DNA from: Terriglobales bacterium
GTDB lineage: Bacteria > Acidobacteriota > Terriglobia > Terriglobales > Acidobacteriaceae
Length of the DNA: 64,000 nucleotides
Assembly (NCBI GenBank): GCA_025936825.1
Contig: JAICSO010000006.1
Coordinates: forward strand, 124,001-188,000
Reading direction: 5' to 3'
Shown in pieces: positions 35,969 to 45,509 of the stretch. Position 1 is the stretch's first letter. Each line of letters begins with the position of its first letter. The translations under genes were made by a program, and so were the position numbers. The notes below the pieces were generated by a model. It worked only from the letters and a program-made list of their open reading frames with translations. It did not search any database and was not told where the DNA came from.

Positions 35969-35985
35969 GGCAATAGAAATGCCAA
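35968..35985 (-). promoter_or_regulatory. Sigma54 promoter candidate for regulator operon
   Basis: On the - strand this reads TTGGCATTTCTATTGCCA: GG and GC are separated by exactly ten bases, and the TTGGCA/TTGC boxes match the -24/-12 consensus. Transcription would start near 35956 and run into the NtrC-like gene after a leader of about 165 bases. Because the site is itself a near-palindrome, a poorer + strand version (TGGCA/ATGC) exists too; direction is therefore an inference. Confidence 0.5.
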
Positions 35986-36146
35986 GAGAAACCGCTCTAA
36001 ACAGGTGGAAACACAGGTAAATACATTAGCTGAGGCGAGCCGAGAAGTGTAAACTTCTGCACATTGCAACGAAACTGGTGCAAGTGGAATGGTAAACCGT
36101 CCCGCCTGCGCCCGACGGCGGCGAGAACTGTTTAGGCGCCGTTTGT

Positions 36147-36182
36147 GTGCTTGGAAATGGAATTGTGCTTGGAAATGGAATT
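36147..36182 (+). repeat. 18-bp perfect tandem repeat at gene start
   Basis: The unit GTGCTTGGAAATGGAATT occurs twice head to tail (36147-36164 and 36165-36182), each beginning with GTG, so each copy could act as an in-frame start. Confidence 0.8.
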
Positions 36183-37784
36183 GCACAAATCGAACGGGGT
36201 GGTTCGTTGACAACAGCTTCCGGGAGCATGGGGGCAGCAGGGGTGGACACAACAGCTGAATCCTTGCCCCGGGGGGATGTCCTTGATTTCGGCGCTGGCG
36301 CAAAGGGCGTACTTCGCGCCAGCACATCCTTTCTTGCGGTTCTTGTTCTCCTGCTCATCGGGCTTGAATTCGTTTTCAGCATATATAAGCCGGACATGAA
36401 CGACCCGGATATTTGGTGGCACATGCGGAATGTGCAGTACTTGCTTCAACACCACCAATTTCCTCGAACAGATCTTTATTCGTTTACAGTCGCCGGGCAT
36501 CCGTGGATCAATCACGAATGGTTGAGTGAGATTCCATATTACTTTGCCTTCCGTGCGTTCGGGCTTAGCGGTCTGAAAATGCTTTCATTCGCGGTTTGGA
36601 CCGCGATTTTTCTTCTCCTGCTCCATACCTGCTTCAAAGAAAGCAGCAACTTCAAGGCGTCGGTCGTTTGCTGTAGCTACGCCATTTTTTTAGCAACGGT
36701 CTCGTTTGGTCCGCGAACCATTATCTTCGGGTATTTATTCATTGTCATACTTCTGGCGATCCTGCAGCGATTCCGCCGGGGCGAACGGGCTCTACTCTGG
36801 CTTGTGCCTATCCTGTTCTGCATTTGGATAAATACTCACGGTTCCTGGTCGATTGGATTGATTCTGTTTTTCCTCATCAGCATTTCTGGCCTAATCGAAG
36901 GCTCTTGGGGAAGAGTTGACGCAGTACGATGGAGCCCGACGCAGCTTCGCAAACTGATCGTCGTCGGTGCAGCATCCGTCGCGGCACTTTTCGTTAACCC
37001 CTTTGGTTGGCGCCTGGTCTACTATCCGTTCGACATGGCTTTCAAGCAGAAGCTCAACATAGCCCACGTTCAAGAGTGGGTTTCTGTCGATTTCCACGAC
37101 TTACGCGGCAAGTTGGTGATGCTCCTGGTTCTCGGACTCATTGGCGGTGCTTTGCTACGGAGAAGACGCTGGAACTTAGGCGAGTTGTTGGTGCTTTTGT
37201 TCGCGTTGTATAGCGGTCTGACGTATGTTCGCTTCCTTGTGCTGCTGGGTATTGTTGCGGCACCAGTGCTAGCCAGAACATTGGATTTTTTTCCGCTCTA
37301 TCGTCCCAAGGATGAAGTCTATGCGGTAAACGTGGGTGTGATTTTGGCGGCGATCGCGACAATGATCTATTTCTGGCCCCGCGAGCAACGGATCAGGTCC
37401 TCGATAAACGAGACCTACCCTGCGGGAGTGCTGTCGTACATCCAACAACATCCCCTTCAGGGAAACACTCTGAACTTCTACCTATGGGGTGGTTACCTTG
37501 AGTGGCATGCGCCCGCGGTCAAGGTCTTTATAGACAGTCGCGTAGACATTTTCGAATATGCAGGAGTTCTAAAAGACTATTTGGATCTTCTGGGCGTGGA
37601 CACTGAGCAACATCGTCCGGATGCGCTGCTGGATAAATACAACGTTCGTTATGTACTCTTTCCGCCGAGTGACAGCAAGAATCCGCTTCACCCTGGCGGC
37701 TCACTCGTTTACGTGCTGCAAAACGATCCTCGTTGGAAGACGATATACCGGGACAACGTCTGCGTACTGCTCGAAAGGCAATAG
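36147..37784 (+). CDS. Polytopic membrane protein, GT-C-like
   Basis: Up to 545 residues. About ten to twelve transmembrane helices follow an N-terminal hydrophilic stretch, with a large first periplasmic loop (DMNDPDIWWHMRNVQYLLQH and WINHEWLSEIPYYFAF) containing the Asp-x-Asp and Glu residues typical of GT-C transferases, and a soluble C-terminal domain with FYLWGGYLEWHAPAVKVFID and the DSRVDIFEYAG turn. No family can be named confidently. Start is uncertain: GTG 36147 lies in an 18-bp tandem repeat, TTG 36207 has GGGGTGG four bases ahead, ATG 36228 is also in frame. It leads the + strand glycosyltransferase array. Confidence 0.6.
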   Translation: MLGNGIVLGNGIAQIERGGSLTTASGSMGAAGVDTTAESLPRGDVLDFGAGAKGVLRASTSFLAVLVLLLIGLEFVFSIYKPDMNDPDIWWHMRNVQYLLQHHQFPRTDLYSFTVAGHPWINHEWLSEIPYYFAFRAFGLSGLKMLSFAVWTAIFLLLLHTCFKESSNFKASVVCCSYAIFLATVSFGPRTIIFGYLFIVILLAILQRFRRGERALLWLVPILFCIWINTHGSWSIGLILFFLISISGLIEGSWGRVDAVRWSPTQLRKLIVVGAASVAALFVNPFGWRLVYYPFDMAFKQKLNIAHVQEWVSVDFHDLRGKLVMLLVLGLIGGALLRRRRWNLGELLVLLFALYSGLTYVRFLVLLGIVAAPVLARTLDFFPLYRPKDEVYAVNVGVILAAIATMIYFWPREQRIRSSINETYPAGVLSYIQQHPLQGNTLNFYLWGGYLEWHAPAVKVFIDSRVDIFEYAGVLKDYLDLLGVDTEQHRPDALLDKYNVRYVLFPPSDSKNPLHPGGSLVYVLQNDPRWKTIYRDNVCVLLERQ

Positions 37785-37791
37785 GCTGCAT

Positions 37792-38241
37792 ATGTTTTTT
37801 CGGCACAGCACTGACAAATTGATCTACCCGCTACTATTTGTCGTCCTGCTGTTTTTCGTTTCGTATCGACCGCGATATCATCTGCGCAAAAACATGCCGA
37901 CGGGTTTTTATTCGGACGCAAGCACCGTGCAGAAGCGTTCGACAGAGCAACGGATCGCATGGGCGTACTGGGAGAGCGCTCAGATGGATGTTCAATTCCA
38001 GTATCCCCACGGCCATCCGCTCCCGATCGAACCACCTCCGCAGTTTCACGTGGACGCTCAGGTTTTCGGTCCGGAAGCTTCTGATCCTGTGACGCGCAAG
38101 CGCTACTGGCAGCGACTGCAGGCGATTTGGGACACACCAGAAGCATGGGAGACGGGCTATGAATGGGATTGGAGCTGGATCCGTGATCCAATTGACTTCG
38201 GTGCCCAGTGGTTACGAGACAAGGCCCACAATCTCCTATGA
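37792..38241 (+). CDS. Single-pass membrane protein of unknown function
   Basis: A 149-residue protein with one N-terminal helix (LIYPLLFVVLLFFVSY) and an outside-facing, aromatic domain rich in Trp, Tyr and acidic residues (AYWESAQMDVQFQYP, WETGYEWDWSWI). Not recognised. It starts seven bases after the previous gene. The longer open frame that begins at 37621 would lie inside that gene; ATG 37792 fits better. A small partner protein of the neighbouring membrane transferases is plausible. Confidence 0.55.
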   Translation: MFFRHSTDKLIYPLLFVVLLFFVSYRPRYHLRKNMPTGFYSDASTVQKRSTEQRIAWAYWESAQMDVQFQYPHGHPLPIEPPPQFHVDAQVFGPEASDPVTRKRYWQRLQAIWDTPEAWETGYEWDWSWIRDPIDFGAQWLRDKAHNLL

Positions 38242-38327
38242 TTCAATCCCAATCAACAGATGCCCGTGAGGCCGCAGGTTGGATCCCCAACAATGGAATC
38301 GAGTGCTAGGCAGGCGACCGATAATCC

Positions 38328-40070
38328 ATGCTTCTTTTAATTGAGACTGGCTTGGTTGTCATCGCAGTTCTGATCGCGATTGTCTACCCGCGCCTAGGAG
38401 AAAACTGGTTTTCGGCCATTGAAAGGAGATTCACGCAGCTCGCTCGCCGGCGCACCCTCTCCGTGTTCATCGTTGGCGCGACCACGCTCGGACTCCGTGT
38501 TCTCTTGCTGCCCGTTTTGCCGGTTCCGGAACCCGCAGTTCACGATGAATTCAGCTACCTCCTCGCTGCAGACACGTTCGCGCACGGCCGCCTAGCGAAC
38601 CCTACCCACCCCATGTGGGTCCACTTCGAGACATTTCACGTAAACCAAAAACCGACCTACGTCTCGATGTATTACCCGGCACAAGGGATGTTCCTAGCAC
38701 TGGGTCAGGTGGTGCTCGGGCATCCGTTCTGGGGTGTTTGGCTAAGTGCGGGTCTGATGTGCGCAGCAATTTGCTGGATGTTGCAAGGCTGGCTTCCGCC
38801 GGTCTGGGCATTACTCGGCGGTTTCTTAGCCCTGATCCGGCTGGGAACGTTCAGCTATTGGATGAACAGTTACTGGGGAGGGGCAGTTGCCGCCCTCGGC
38901 GGCGCACTCGTGCTAGGCGCTTTGCCACGAGTTAAACGACATCAGCGATTGCGAGATATCGTATTGATGGGCGTCGGTTTTGCAATCATCGCCAATAGTC
39001 GCCCCTACGAAGGCGTTTTCTTTTCGATCCCAGTCTTAATAGGGTTGACTCTTTGGATGCGCCGTGTCCGCACGGGGCCGCCATTTCGAACCATTGCTTT
39101 GCGAGTGATTGCGCCTCTTCTCGTGATGCTTGTTCTCACGCTTGGCTTCATGGGCTACTACTTCTGGCGCACAACCGGAAGCCCGCTTCGTACGCCGTAT
39201 TCGGTCAATACTGAGACTTACCGGCCTACTCCGCTCTTCCCATGGCAGGTGGTCAAACCAGCGGGAGAATACCAAAATGAAGTAATGAAGAACTACTATC
39301 TCGGATGGGCTGTGCGGCAGTATGATGTTGCGCGTTCCCACCCGATAGTACTTCTGATTTTGAAGGCGATTGGATTCTGGTTCTTCTTTCTAGGACCGAT
39401 CCTAACGATTCCGTTGATCGCCGCATGCTTCGTATTACCCTACGGAACGTCATTTCGCGATTTCAGCGGGCGAACGCAGTTTCTTCTCATTATCTGCGCA
39501 GCCATGGCGGTTGCTGCGCTCCTACCAGTTTGTTTTGATCCTCACTACATTGCGGCCGTAACGTGCGTCATCTACGCGTTATTAGGACTGGCAATACAGA
39601 GAGTGCGTAATGGGAAACTGAGATCCAAGCCAGTGGGGCTGGCTTTAGTTCGGTTCTCGTCTTCGCTCGCGATTTTGATGGTGGTGCTGCTTCTGGCGAG
39701 ACCATCGTTAGCGCCCGCCTCAACTCCGGAAACGTGGTGCGGACCCGCACTTTTTGAAACTTACAGAGGTGACATCGTCCGACGTCTGTTAAAGACACCT
39801 GGTCGCGACCTGGTCATCGTTCGCTACTCACCTGCTCACCTCGTACAAAATGAGTGGGTTTACAACAAGGCAGATATCGACGATTCCGATATTGTTTGGG
39901 CGAGAGACATGGGCCCGGACAAGAATCTTGAGCTCATCCGCTACTTCAAAGATCGAAAAGTGTGGCTGGTAGAGCCAGACATGTTGGCGCCGAAGCTCAC
40001 GCCATATCCGAATGCCGAAAACGTTACGTCAATCGCAGAACAGAGTTCGACCCACCACGAGGTGCGATAG
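38328..40070 (+). CDS. GT39-like membrane glycosyltransferase, paralogue 1
   Basis: A 580-residue polytopic protein, first of three close paralogues. N-terminal helices surround a loop with HDEFSYLLAADTFAHGRLAN and PTHPMWVHFE (acidic catalytic residue in HDEF, as in GT39-type enzymes), followed by SYWGGAVAALGGALVLGALP and a Pro/Tyr-rich loop. The C-terminal about 90 residues are soluble and carry a conserved block: EWVYNKADIDDSDIVWARDM, then FKDRKVWLVEPD. Such enzymes transfer a sugar from a polyprenyl-phosphate donor on the outer face of the inner membrane. Acceptor unknown. It ends three bases before its paralogue. Confidence 0.7.
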   Translation: MLLLIETGLVVIAVLIAIVYPRLGENWFSAIERRFTQLARRRTLSVFIVGATTLGLRVLLLPVLPVPEPAVHDEFSYLLAADTFAHGRLANPTHPMWVHFETFHVNQKPTYVSMYYPAQGMFLALGQVVLGHPFWGVWLSAGLMCAAICWMLQGWLPPVWALLGGFLALIRLGTFSYWMNSYWGGAVAALGGALVLGALPRVKRHQRLRDIVLMGVGFAIIANSRPYEGVFFSIPVLIGLTLWMRRVRTGPPFRTIALRVIAPLLVMLVLTLGFMGYYFWRTTGSPLRTPYSVNTETYRPTPLFPWQVVKPAGEYQNEVMKNYYLGWAVRQYDVARSHPIVLLILKAIGFWFFFLGPILTIPLIAACFVLPYGTSFRDFSGRTQFLLIICAAMAVAALLPVCFDPHYIAAVTCVIYALLGLAIQRVRNGKLRSKPVGLALVRFSSSLAILMVVLLLARPSLAPASTPETWCGPALFETYRGDIVRRLLKTPGRDLVIVRYSPAHLVQNEWVYNKADIDDSDIVWARDMGPDKNLELIRYFKDRKVWLVEPDMLAPKLTPYPNAENVTSIAEQSSTHHEVR

Positions 40071-40072
40071 CC

Positions 40073-41809
40073 GTGCTGCGGATCGAAACCGGCCTCGTGC
40101 TTTTGGCGTTGCTCGTCGCGTGGGTAAGCCCGAAAACTGGCTTCCGTTTCGGCTGCGCGATCGAGCGGTCACTCGCGCCAATCGCTCGTCACCGGTTTCT
40201 ATCGGTTCTTGCCGTCGGTGTTCTCGCATTGGGCTTGCGCCTGGCAGTTCTGCCTGCCTTGCCCATACCCCAGCCAGTGATCCACGACGAGTTTGGGTAT
40301 CTACTCGCCGCCGACACATTTGTTCATGGACGCCTTACGAATCCGACCCACCCTATGTGGATGCATTTCGAGAGTTTTAACATTCTTCAAAAACCAACGT
40401 ATCAGAGCATTACACCCCCGGCGCAAGGACTGGTCCTCGCACTTGGAAAGGTGTTGTTCGGAAATCCGTTTTGGGGCGTCTGGCTGAGCGCTGGCCTAAT
40501 GTGCGCGGCGATTACATGGATGTTGCAGGGATGGGTGGCACTCGAATGGGCACTAGTTGGAGGGATTCTCGCGGTGCTGCGTTATGGGGTTCTGACCTAC
40601 TGGGCAGACAGCTACTGGGGCGGTGCGGTGGGCGCGATTGGTGGTGCGCTCGTGCTGGGAGCGCTTCCCAGAATTAAAAAGGAACCGCGCGTCAGTCATT
40701 CCGTGATGCTTGCGCTTGGTTTAACGCTCCTGGCCAATAATCGTCCATACGACGGCTTCGTGTTAAGCGTTCCTACGTTGCTCGTGCTTTTGATTTGGGT
40801 TTTTAAACGAGAGAGCCCGCCTCGCCGCGTGCTCGTGCGCCGTTTCGCATTACCGCTCGCAGCCGTTCTGGTTATGACCGCCGCTGGCACCACCTATTAT
40901 TTCTGGCGAGTAACCGGAAATCCCTTCACGATGCCGTACCAGATCGAGCGAGAGACCTACGCTGTTGCACCCTATCTGCTGTGGCAGCCTTTGCGGCCCG
41001 AACCCGCTTATCACCACGTCGTGATGAGAAACATGTATATTGGCGAGGAACTTGTGGGTTATCGAACCGGCCGAACAATTGCCGGACAGATGATGAAAGC
41101 CTACTTTGCCTGGAGGTTTTATCTCGGGCCGCTGCTGACATTTCCTCTGATTGCCTTAGCTTTCGTTCTGCCGTACGGCTTCTCGTGGAAGCAGATTTCC
41201 GGCAGTACCCGCCTTCTTTTGATTACGCTGGGTATTTTTGCAGTTGGATGCGCCTTCGAATCATTTTATGTGGGCGCACATTATTCTTCTCCGGTGACAG
41301 GACTGATATTGGGGCTGGTTGTGCTCGCGTTGCAGGTACTGCGAAAGTCGGGAGAACGCGGCGTGTTTCTGTGCCGTGCTTTAGTTGCATGTGCCGTCAC
41401 CGTCTTCGCGTTGCGAGTATTCGCTGGCTCCTTGCACATTCCGCTGACGAATGCGCTGGGAGTCGGATTATATGAGCGCGGGCCCACCAGTTTCGGGCGC
41501 AGCGAGATCGAACGACGATTAAAGTCATTTCCCGGCAAGCAACTCGTGGTCGTACGCTACGCGCTGACGCATGAACCCTTTGAAGAATGGGTTTACAACG
41601 ATGCCGATATTGACGATGCCAAAATCGTCTGGGCGCGAGAAATGGACCCTGCTGAAAACCAGAGATTGCTGGCCTACTTCAAAGATCGGACTGCCTGGCT
41701 GCTAGAAGCGGATAAGAAACCGCCTGCCCTTTCACCTTACTTAACTGCAGCCCTTCCGAACGCAACTAGCGATGCTGCAAGACGTCCACAGGGTCGCGAT
41801 GGAAACTAA
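40073..41809 (+). CDS. GT39-like membrane glycosyltransferase, paralogue 2
   Basis: A 578-residue paralogue of the preceding protein. Its GTG at 40073 follows the previous TAG by two bases and is preceded by GAGGTG. It retains the HDEFGYLLAADTFVHGRLTN loop, HPMWMHFESF, SYWGGAVGAIGGALVLGALP, and the C-terminal EWVYNDADIDDAKIVWAREM and FKDRTAWLLEAD. The close resemblance over the whole length, with clear sequence divergence, points to an old tandem duplication, perhaps with different donor or acceptor preference. It overlaps the next start by eleven bases. Confidence 0.7.
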   Translation: MLRIETGLVLLALLVAWVSPKTGFRFGCAIERSLAPIARHRFLSVLAVGVLALGLRLAVLPALPIPQPVIHDEFGYLLAADTFVHGRLTNPTHPMWMHFESFNILQKPTYQSITPPAQGLVLALGKVLFGNPFWGVWLSAGLMCAAITWMLQGWVALEWALVGGILAVLRYGVLTYWADSYWGGAVGAIGGALVLGALPRIKKEPRVSHSVMLALGLTLLANNRPYDGFVLSVPTLLVLLIWVFKRESPPRRVLVRRFALPLAAVLVMTAAGTTYYFWRVTGNPFTMPYQIERETYAVAPYLLWQPLRPEPAYHHVVMRNMYIGEELVGYRTGRTIAGQMMKAYFAWRFYLGPLLTFPLIALAFVLPYGFSWKQISGSTRLLLITLGIFAVGCAFESFYVGAHYSSPVTGLILGLVVLALQVLRKSGERGVFLCRALVACAVTVFALRVFAGSLHIPLTNALGVGLYERGPTSFGRSEIERRLKSFPGKQLVVVRYALTHEPFEEWVYNDADIDDAKIVWAREMDPAENQRLLAYFKDRTAWLLEADKKPPALSPYLTAALPNATSDAARRPQGRDGN

Positions 41810-43598
41810 GAATTCTGCGACCGACAAGACCTTGTCGCTGGCAAAACCTTTCTCCCCCACAGAATGGGACTCACACCAACCCGGCCACCAGCTTCTACGC
41901 GTCGCATTATGGATCGCCGCACTAAGCTTGGGTGCCGCCGATGCATGGGTTTCCCGTTACACAATGTACCCGGATGGCATTTCCTATCTCGATCTCGGAG
42001 ACGCGCTCTGGCGGGGAGATTGGCACAATGCTATCAACGGATATTGGAATCCCCTTTACCCGGCAATCGTGGGTTTTTTCTTCAAGATCTTCAAGCCCCC
42101 CCTTCACCGAGAATATCCGTTCGTCCACGCGGTCAATTTTGGGATATACGTTGTCGCGTTGGTCTGCTTCGACTTCTTCCTCCGTCGGTTTATTGAAGTG
42201 CACACCAAACGAAACGCACGATCCGCCACGCACTCCGAGATCGGCGTTCCGATCTGGGGCTGGTATGTGGCGGGCTATTCGATCTTCGTCTCTTCATCAC
42301 TGTTTCTCATCTCGACAAGCTTCGTTTCGGGTGACATGGTCATTGCCGCCGTCGTTTATCTAGCTTTCGCTCTGATCCTGAATGTCAGGAGCGGCAACGC
42401 GAATTGGAGGACGTTCGCCCTGCTTGGTGTGGTCCTCGGAGCCGGCTATCTGACGAAGACGGTAATGTTTCTTCTCGCGATTCCGTTCATTCTTACCGCG
42501 TGTGCACACAAACCCAGTTCAAAGACACTGAAGCAGGCTGCCGTCGGATTTGCTTTCTTCGCGCTGATCGCAGGGCCATTCGTTGTTGCATTGTCCATCC
42601 AGAAGGGCCGGCTGACTTTCGGGGACAGTGGCACTATCAATTACCTCATCAATGTCGACCGTGGGCAGTTCTATATTCCGCGCCAGGCTGACGCGAAACA
42701 CGCCATGCGTAACTTGGGGTTCATACCCGAGGCGTATGAATACGCTAAGCGCGTCAGTGGAACGTATCCGCTGTGGTATGACCCATCGTATTGGCACGAA
42801 GGCATTCATCCGCATTTCACCTTTAAATTGCAGCTTCGCGCTATAGCCCTGTCGCTCGCGAGTTGCGCATGGATCCTATTCAACCCCTGGCTTGGGCTGG
42901 ACATCACGGTAGCCATCCTCGCTTTGTACATGACTGCGCCGTCGCCATACGTATGCGTGAAGCACCTCAGAGCATACTGGCACCTTTGGGTCCCGGCGAT
43001 AACCGGAATCTGCCTCTATTGTCTCGTTGTCGTTGAGTACCGCTATGTCGGAGCGTTCTTTGGTGTTCTTTGGATGATAGGAATGGCTGGAGTTCGACTT
43101 CCCCAGGCTAATTCTTCGCGCCGGATAATCTCAGGAGCGGTTTGTCTCTTGGCGATTACAACCCTTGCCACAGCGATGCGACAGATTGCCAGAGAGGCAG
43201 GTGGCGCGGATTTTGTCGAGCGGCGCATCGCGACAGCAGAAATTCCAAGAATAGCCGAGTTGCTGCAATCGTACGGAGTGCAACCAGGAGACAAACTCGC
43301 GGTGGTTTCGGATTGGCTTTTTCCGTCCCGCGAAGGTGCGTATGTGTGCCGACTAGCGCGGGCGCAGATTATCGGAGAGGTTCGCCCACAGCAATTCTGG
43401 TCGGCGGACGAGACCACCCGCGCTAAACTGATTGAAATCTACAAGAACGCTGGCGCAAAAGCTCTGTTCGCCTACGAGCCCTCGCGAGTGGAGCCCGGAT
43501 GGGAGAGGTTGGGGAGCAGCAACTACTACCTGTATCTGATGCGCAGCAAGGCGCAGGAGGGTAGAACGGTAAAAGATGCCGATCGAGCTCCGCATTAA
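41799..43598 (+). CDS. GT-C-like membrane glycosyltransferase
   Basis: About 599 residues with about eleven transmembrane segments. The periplasmic loop near residue 55 is MYPDGISYLDLGDALWRGDW then YWNPLYPAIVGFFF, a DG/DL-type acidic loop of GT-C enzymes, and the C-terminus is soluble (VVSDWLFPSREGAYVCRLAR). It is not an obvious paralogue of the triplet. ATG 41799 overlaps the previous gene; an upstream in-frame ATG at 41772 is also possible. Ribosome binding sites are weak at both. Confidence 0.65.
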   Translation: METKNSATDKTLSLAKPFSPTEWDSHQPGHQLLRVALWIAALSLGAADAWVSRYTMYPDGISYLDLGDALWRGDWHNAINGYWNPLYPAIVGFFFKIFKPPLHREYPFVHAVNFGIYVVALVCFDFFLRRFIEVHTKRNARSATHSEIGVPIWGWYVAGYSIFVSSSLFLISTSFVSGDMVIAAVVYLAFALILNVRSGNANWRTFALLGVVLGAGYLTKTVMFLLAIPFILTACAHKPSSKTLKQAAVGFAFFALIAGPFVVALSIQKGRLTFGDSGTINYLINVDRGQFYIPRQADAKHAMRNLGFIPEAYEYAKRVSGTYPLWYDPSYWHEGIHPHFTFKLQLRAIALSLASCAWILFNPWLGLDITVAILALYMTAPSPYVCVKHLRAYWHLWVPAITGICLYCLVVVEYRYVGAFFGVLWMIGMAGVRLPQANSSRRIISGAVCLLAITTLATAMRQIAREAGGADFVERRIATAEIPRIAELLQSYGVQPGDKLAVVSDWLFPSREGAYVCRLARAQIIGEVRPQQFWSADETTRAKLIEIYKNAGAKALFAYEPSRVEPGWERLGSSNYYLYLMRSKAQEGRTVKDADRAPH

Positions 43599-43765
43599 AT
43601 GCCTCGCCTTAGCCCGCGTGGAGACACCGGTGCGTGTTCCGAAAGCGTGCGTCGGTGCCGAAATTGCACCAGCAACAAACATTTGATGAACCACTGTGGG
43701 TTAGGACTAGCAAGCGATTCAGATTAGTTCATCGATCGTTGTGTTCCAGTGAAGGTCGTGAGTAA

Positions 43766-45367
43766 ATGAACCCAGTAATCGATTCTCGTCCGAAGGACGC
43801 GTTCTGTAAATGGCTCAATATCCTTTGTGCCCGCCTCGAAAAATACGAGGACAAAGACCCAACCCCGTTCGGGCCCTTAGCCCTTGTCTTTTGCTGCTAT
43901 CCATTCATTTTACTCATGATCGGCAGTCACCCCCTCTGGCATGACGAACTATATACGTACTACATAGCTAAAGCTCCGACGCTCAAGCAATTCATCACTG
44001 AAATCACGCACCTCGACTTACAGCCTCCTCTAGGATACGTGCTCACCCGGATTTCGCTGAAGTTGCTAGGTGACAATCAGTTTGCCACTCGGATGCCGTC
44101 GATGCTCGCTTTTACTGGAGCGAGCATCTGCCTATATTACTCTGTCCGGCGCAGGCTCGGGCGGTTCTATGGCTTGCTTGCCACGCTGGTGTTCTGGCTG
44201 ACTCCATTCTTGTACTACGCGACCGAGGCTCGCCCCTATGCGTTGGTGGTGGGTTTTTTCGCTTTGGCCATGTTGGGCTGGCAAGAGGCAACCGAGGGTG
44301 GTCGGCGCCGGTTCGGCCTTTTCGCAATTGCGTTTGGCGTATGGGGAATGATCGTGAGTCAGGTGTTCAGCCCCCTACTAGTCCTAATTCTCGGATTAGC
44401 AGAGCTCACCCGCTCTCTTGAGCAGCGGAAGGTACTGTGGCCTTTCTGGCTCGCCTTGCTCGCTCCCTGCGCGTTCGTAGTCATGTACATTCCGATATTC
44501 CGCCGATTCGAGGCCTGGACCGTGGTTCCACCCGAGTTTCGCGCTTCCCCCCTCAAAGTCCTCTTTTTTTACGGCGACATCTCGTCCGCGGTGAGTGTTG
44601 TTCTTCTGGTCGCGCTAACTGCGGCGCTCTTCGTATATCGCTCGCAACCGCTAGAACTTGCGCAATCTCAGTTTTCAGTTCGTAAACATGAAATAGCCTT
44701 GGTGGTCGGGCTTCTGTTACTTCCCGTCATCATTAATCTCGCCTTGATGCGAAGCGGCGGCGCGTTTTGGCCGCGTTATTGCATTCCCACGGGGATTGGC
44801 GTGGCACTGATATTCGTGTATGTACTGGCGAAACTCACTAACGGTAGCCGCGCAGCCGCGGCTATTGCCAGTGGCTGCGTGTTCCTTGGAATGATAATTG
44901 GAATTGTGCAGCAGGTGGTGCAACCACGCAGAAAGGCAATGGTCCCAGAGATATCGCTGGCACAACTGGATCACAGTTTGCCGGTGGTGGACGCTAGCGG
45001 TCTGACGTTCCTGGAAATGAACAAGCGCGAGAGCAATGAATCGCTATCACGCGTCTTTTATTTAACCGACCGCGGGGCAGCTATCCATTACGCTCAGGCA
45101 ACGATTTTTGAGGGTACGGCCAGCCTTCGGCAGTACTGGCCGATTCGCGGCACAGTCATGCCCTATCAAGATTTTGTTGGGAGTACGCCTCATTTCTTCG
45201 TCCTCGGCACTCCAGACTATCCTGAGGACTGGCTGATTCCTAAGCTGCTGGACGACGGCGCCAAATTGGATTTCAAAGGCGAATTGCGCGCTAGCAGCTA
45301 TAAAGACAGCATGATCTTTGAAGTAATGATGCCGCCTGCGAACAACTCGCTGGCCCCGAGAAAGTAA
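43766..45367 (+). CDS. GT39-family (PMT-like) membrane glycosyltransferase
   Basis: A 533-residue protein that fits the dolichyl/polyprenyl-phosphate-mannose-type GT39 pattern: HPLWHDELYTYYIAKAPTLK with Asp-Glu in the first loop, ITHLDLQPPLGYVLTR, and YYATEARPYALVVGFFALAM. About ten helices, then a periplasmic C-terminal domain. The 167-base gap upstream makes it a separate transcription unit candidate, but no promoter stands out. Likely an outer-face sugar transferase acting on lipid or protein. Confidence 0.75.
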   Translation: MNPVIDSRPKDAFCKWLNILCARLEKYEDKDPTPFGPLALVFCCYPFILLMIGSHPLWHDELYTYYIAKAPTLKQFITEITHLDLQPPLGYVLTRISLKLLGDNQFATRMPSMLAFTGASICLYYSVRRRLGRFYGLLATLVFWLTPFLYYATEARPYALVVGFFALAMLGWQEATEGGRRRFGLFAIAFGVWGMIVSQVFSPLLVLILGLAELTRSLEQRKVLWPFWLALLAPCAFVVMYIPIFRRFEAWTVVPPEFRASPLKVLFFYGDISSAVSVVLLVALTAALFVYRSQPLELAQSQFSVRKHEIALVVGLLLLPVIINLALMRSGGAFWPRYCIPTGIGVALIFVYVLAKLTNGSRAAAAIASGCVFLGMIIGIVQQVVQPRRKAMVPEISLAQLDHSLPVVDASGLTFLEMNKRESNESLSRVFYLTDRGAAIHYAQATIFEGTASLRQYWPIRGTVMPYQDFVGSTPHFFVLGTPDYPEDWLIPKLLDDGAKLDFKGELRASSYKDSMIFEVMMPPANNSLAPRK

Positions 45368-45509
45368 CCAGCCGCCACAGTCGTAAATCGTGCCGGAGCG
45401 AAATGGCAGAACGCTGTTTTATTGCTCGGTGTTGTGAGAGCATGGACTGGATCTGCGGACGCTCTAGACTGCTGTTGTGAACGGCAACAACACTTCTTGC
45501 CCCTGATCC

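Noticed and set aside
35968-35985. + strand sigma54 promoter for the glycosyltransferase array
   Set aside because: The + strand reading has TGGCA/ATGC with a poorer -12 box; the - strand reading is better, so it is not listed as a separate promoter.
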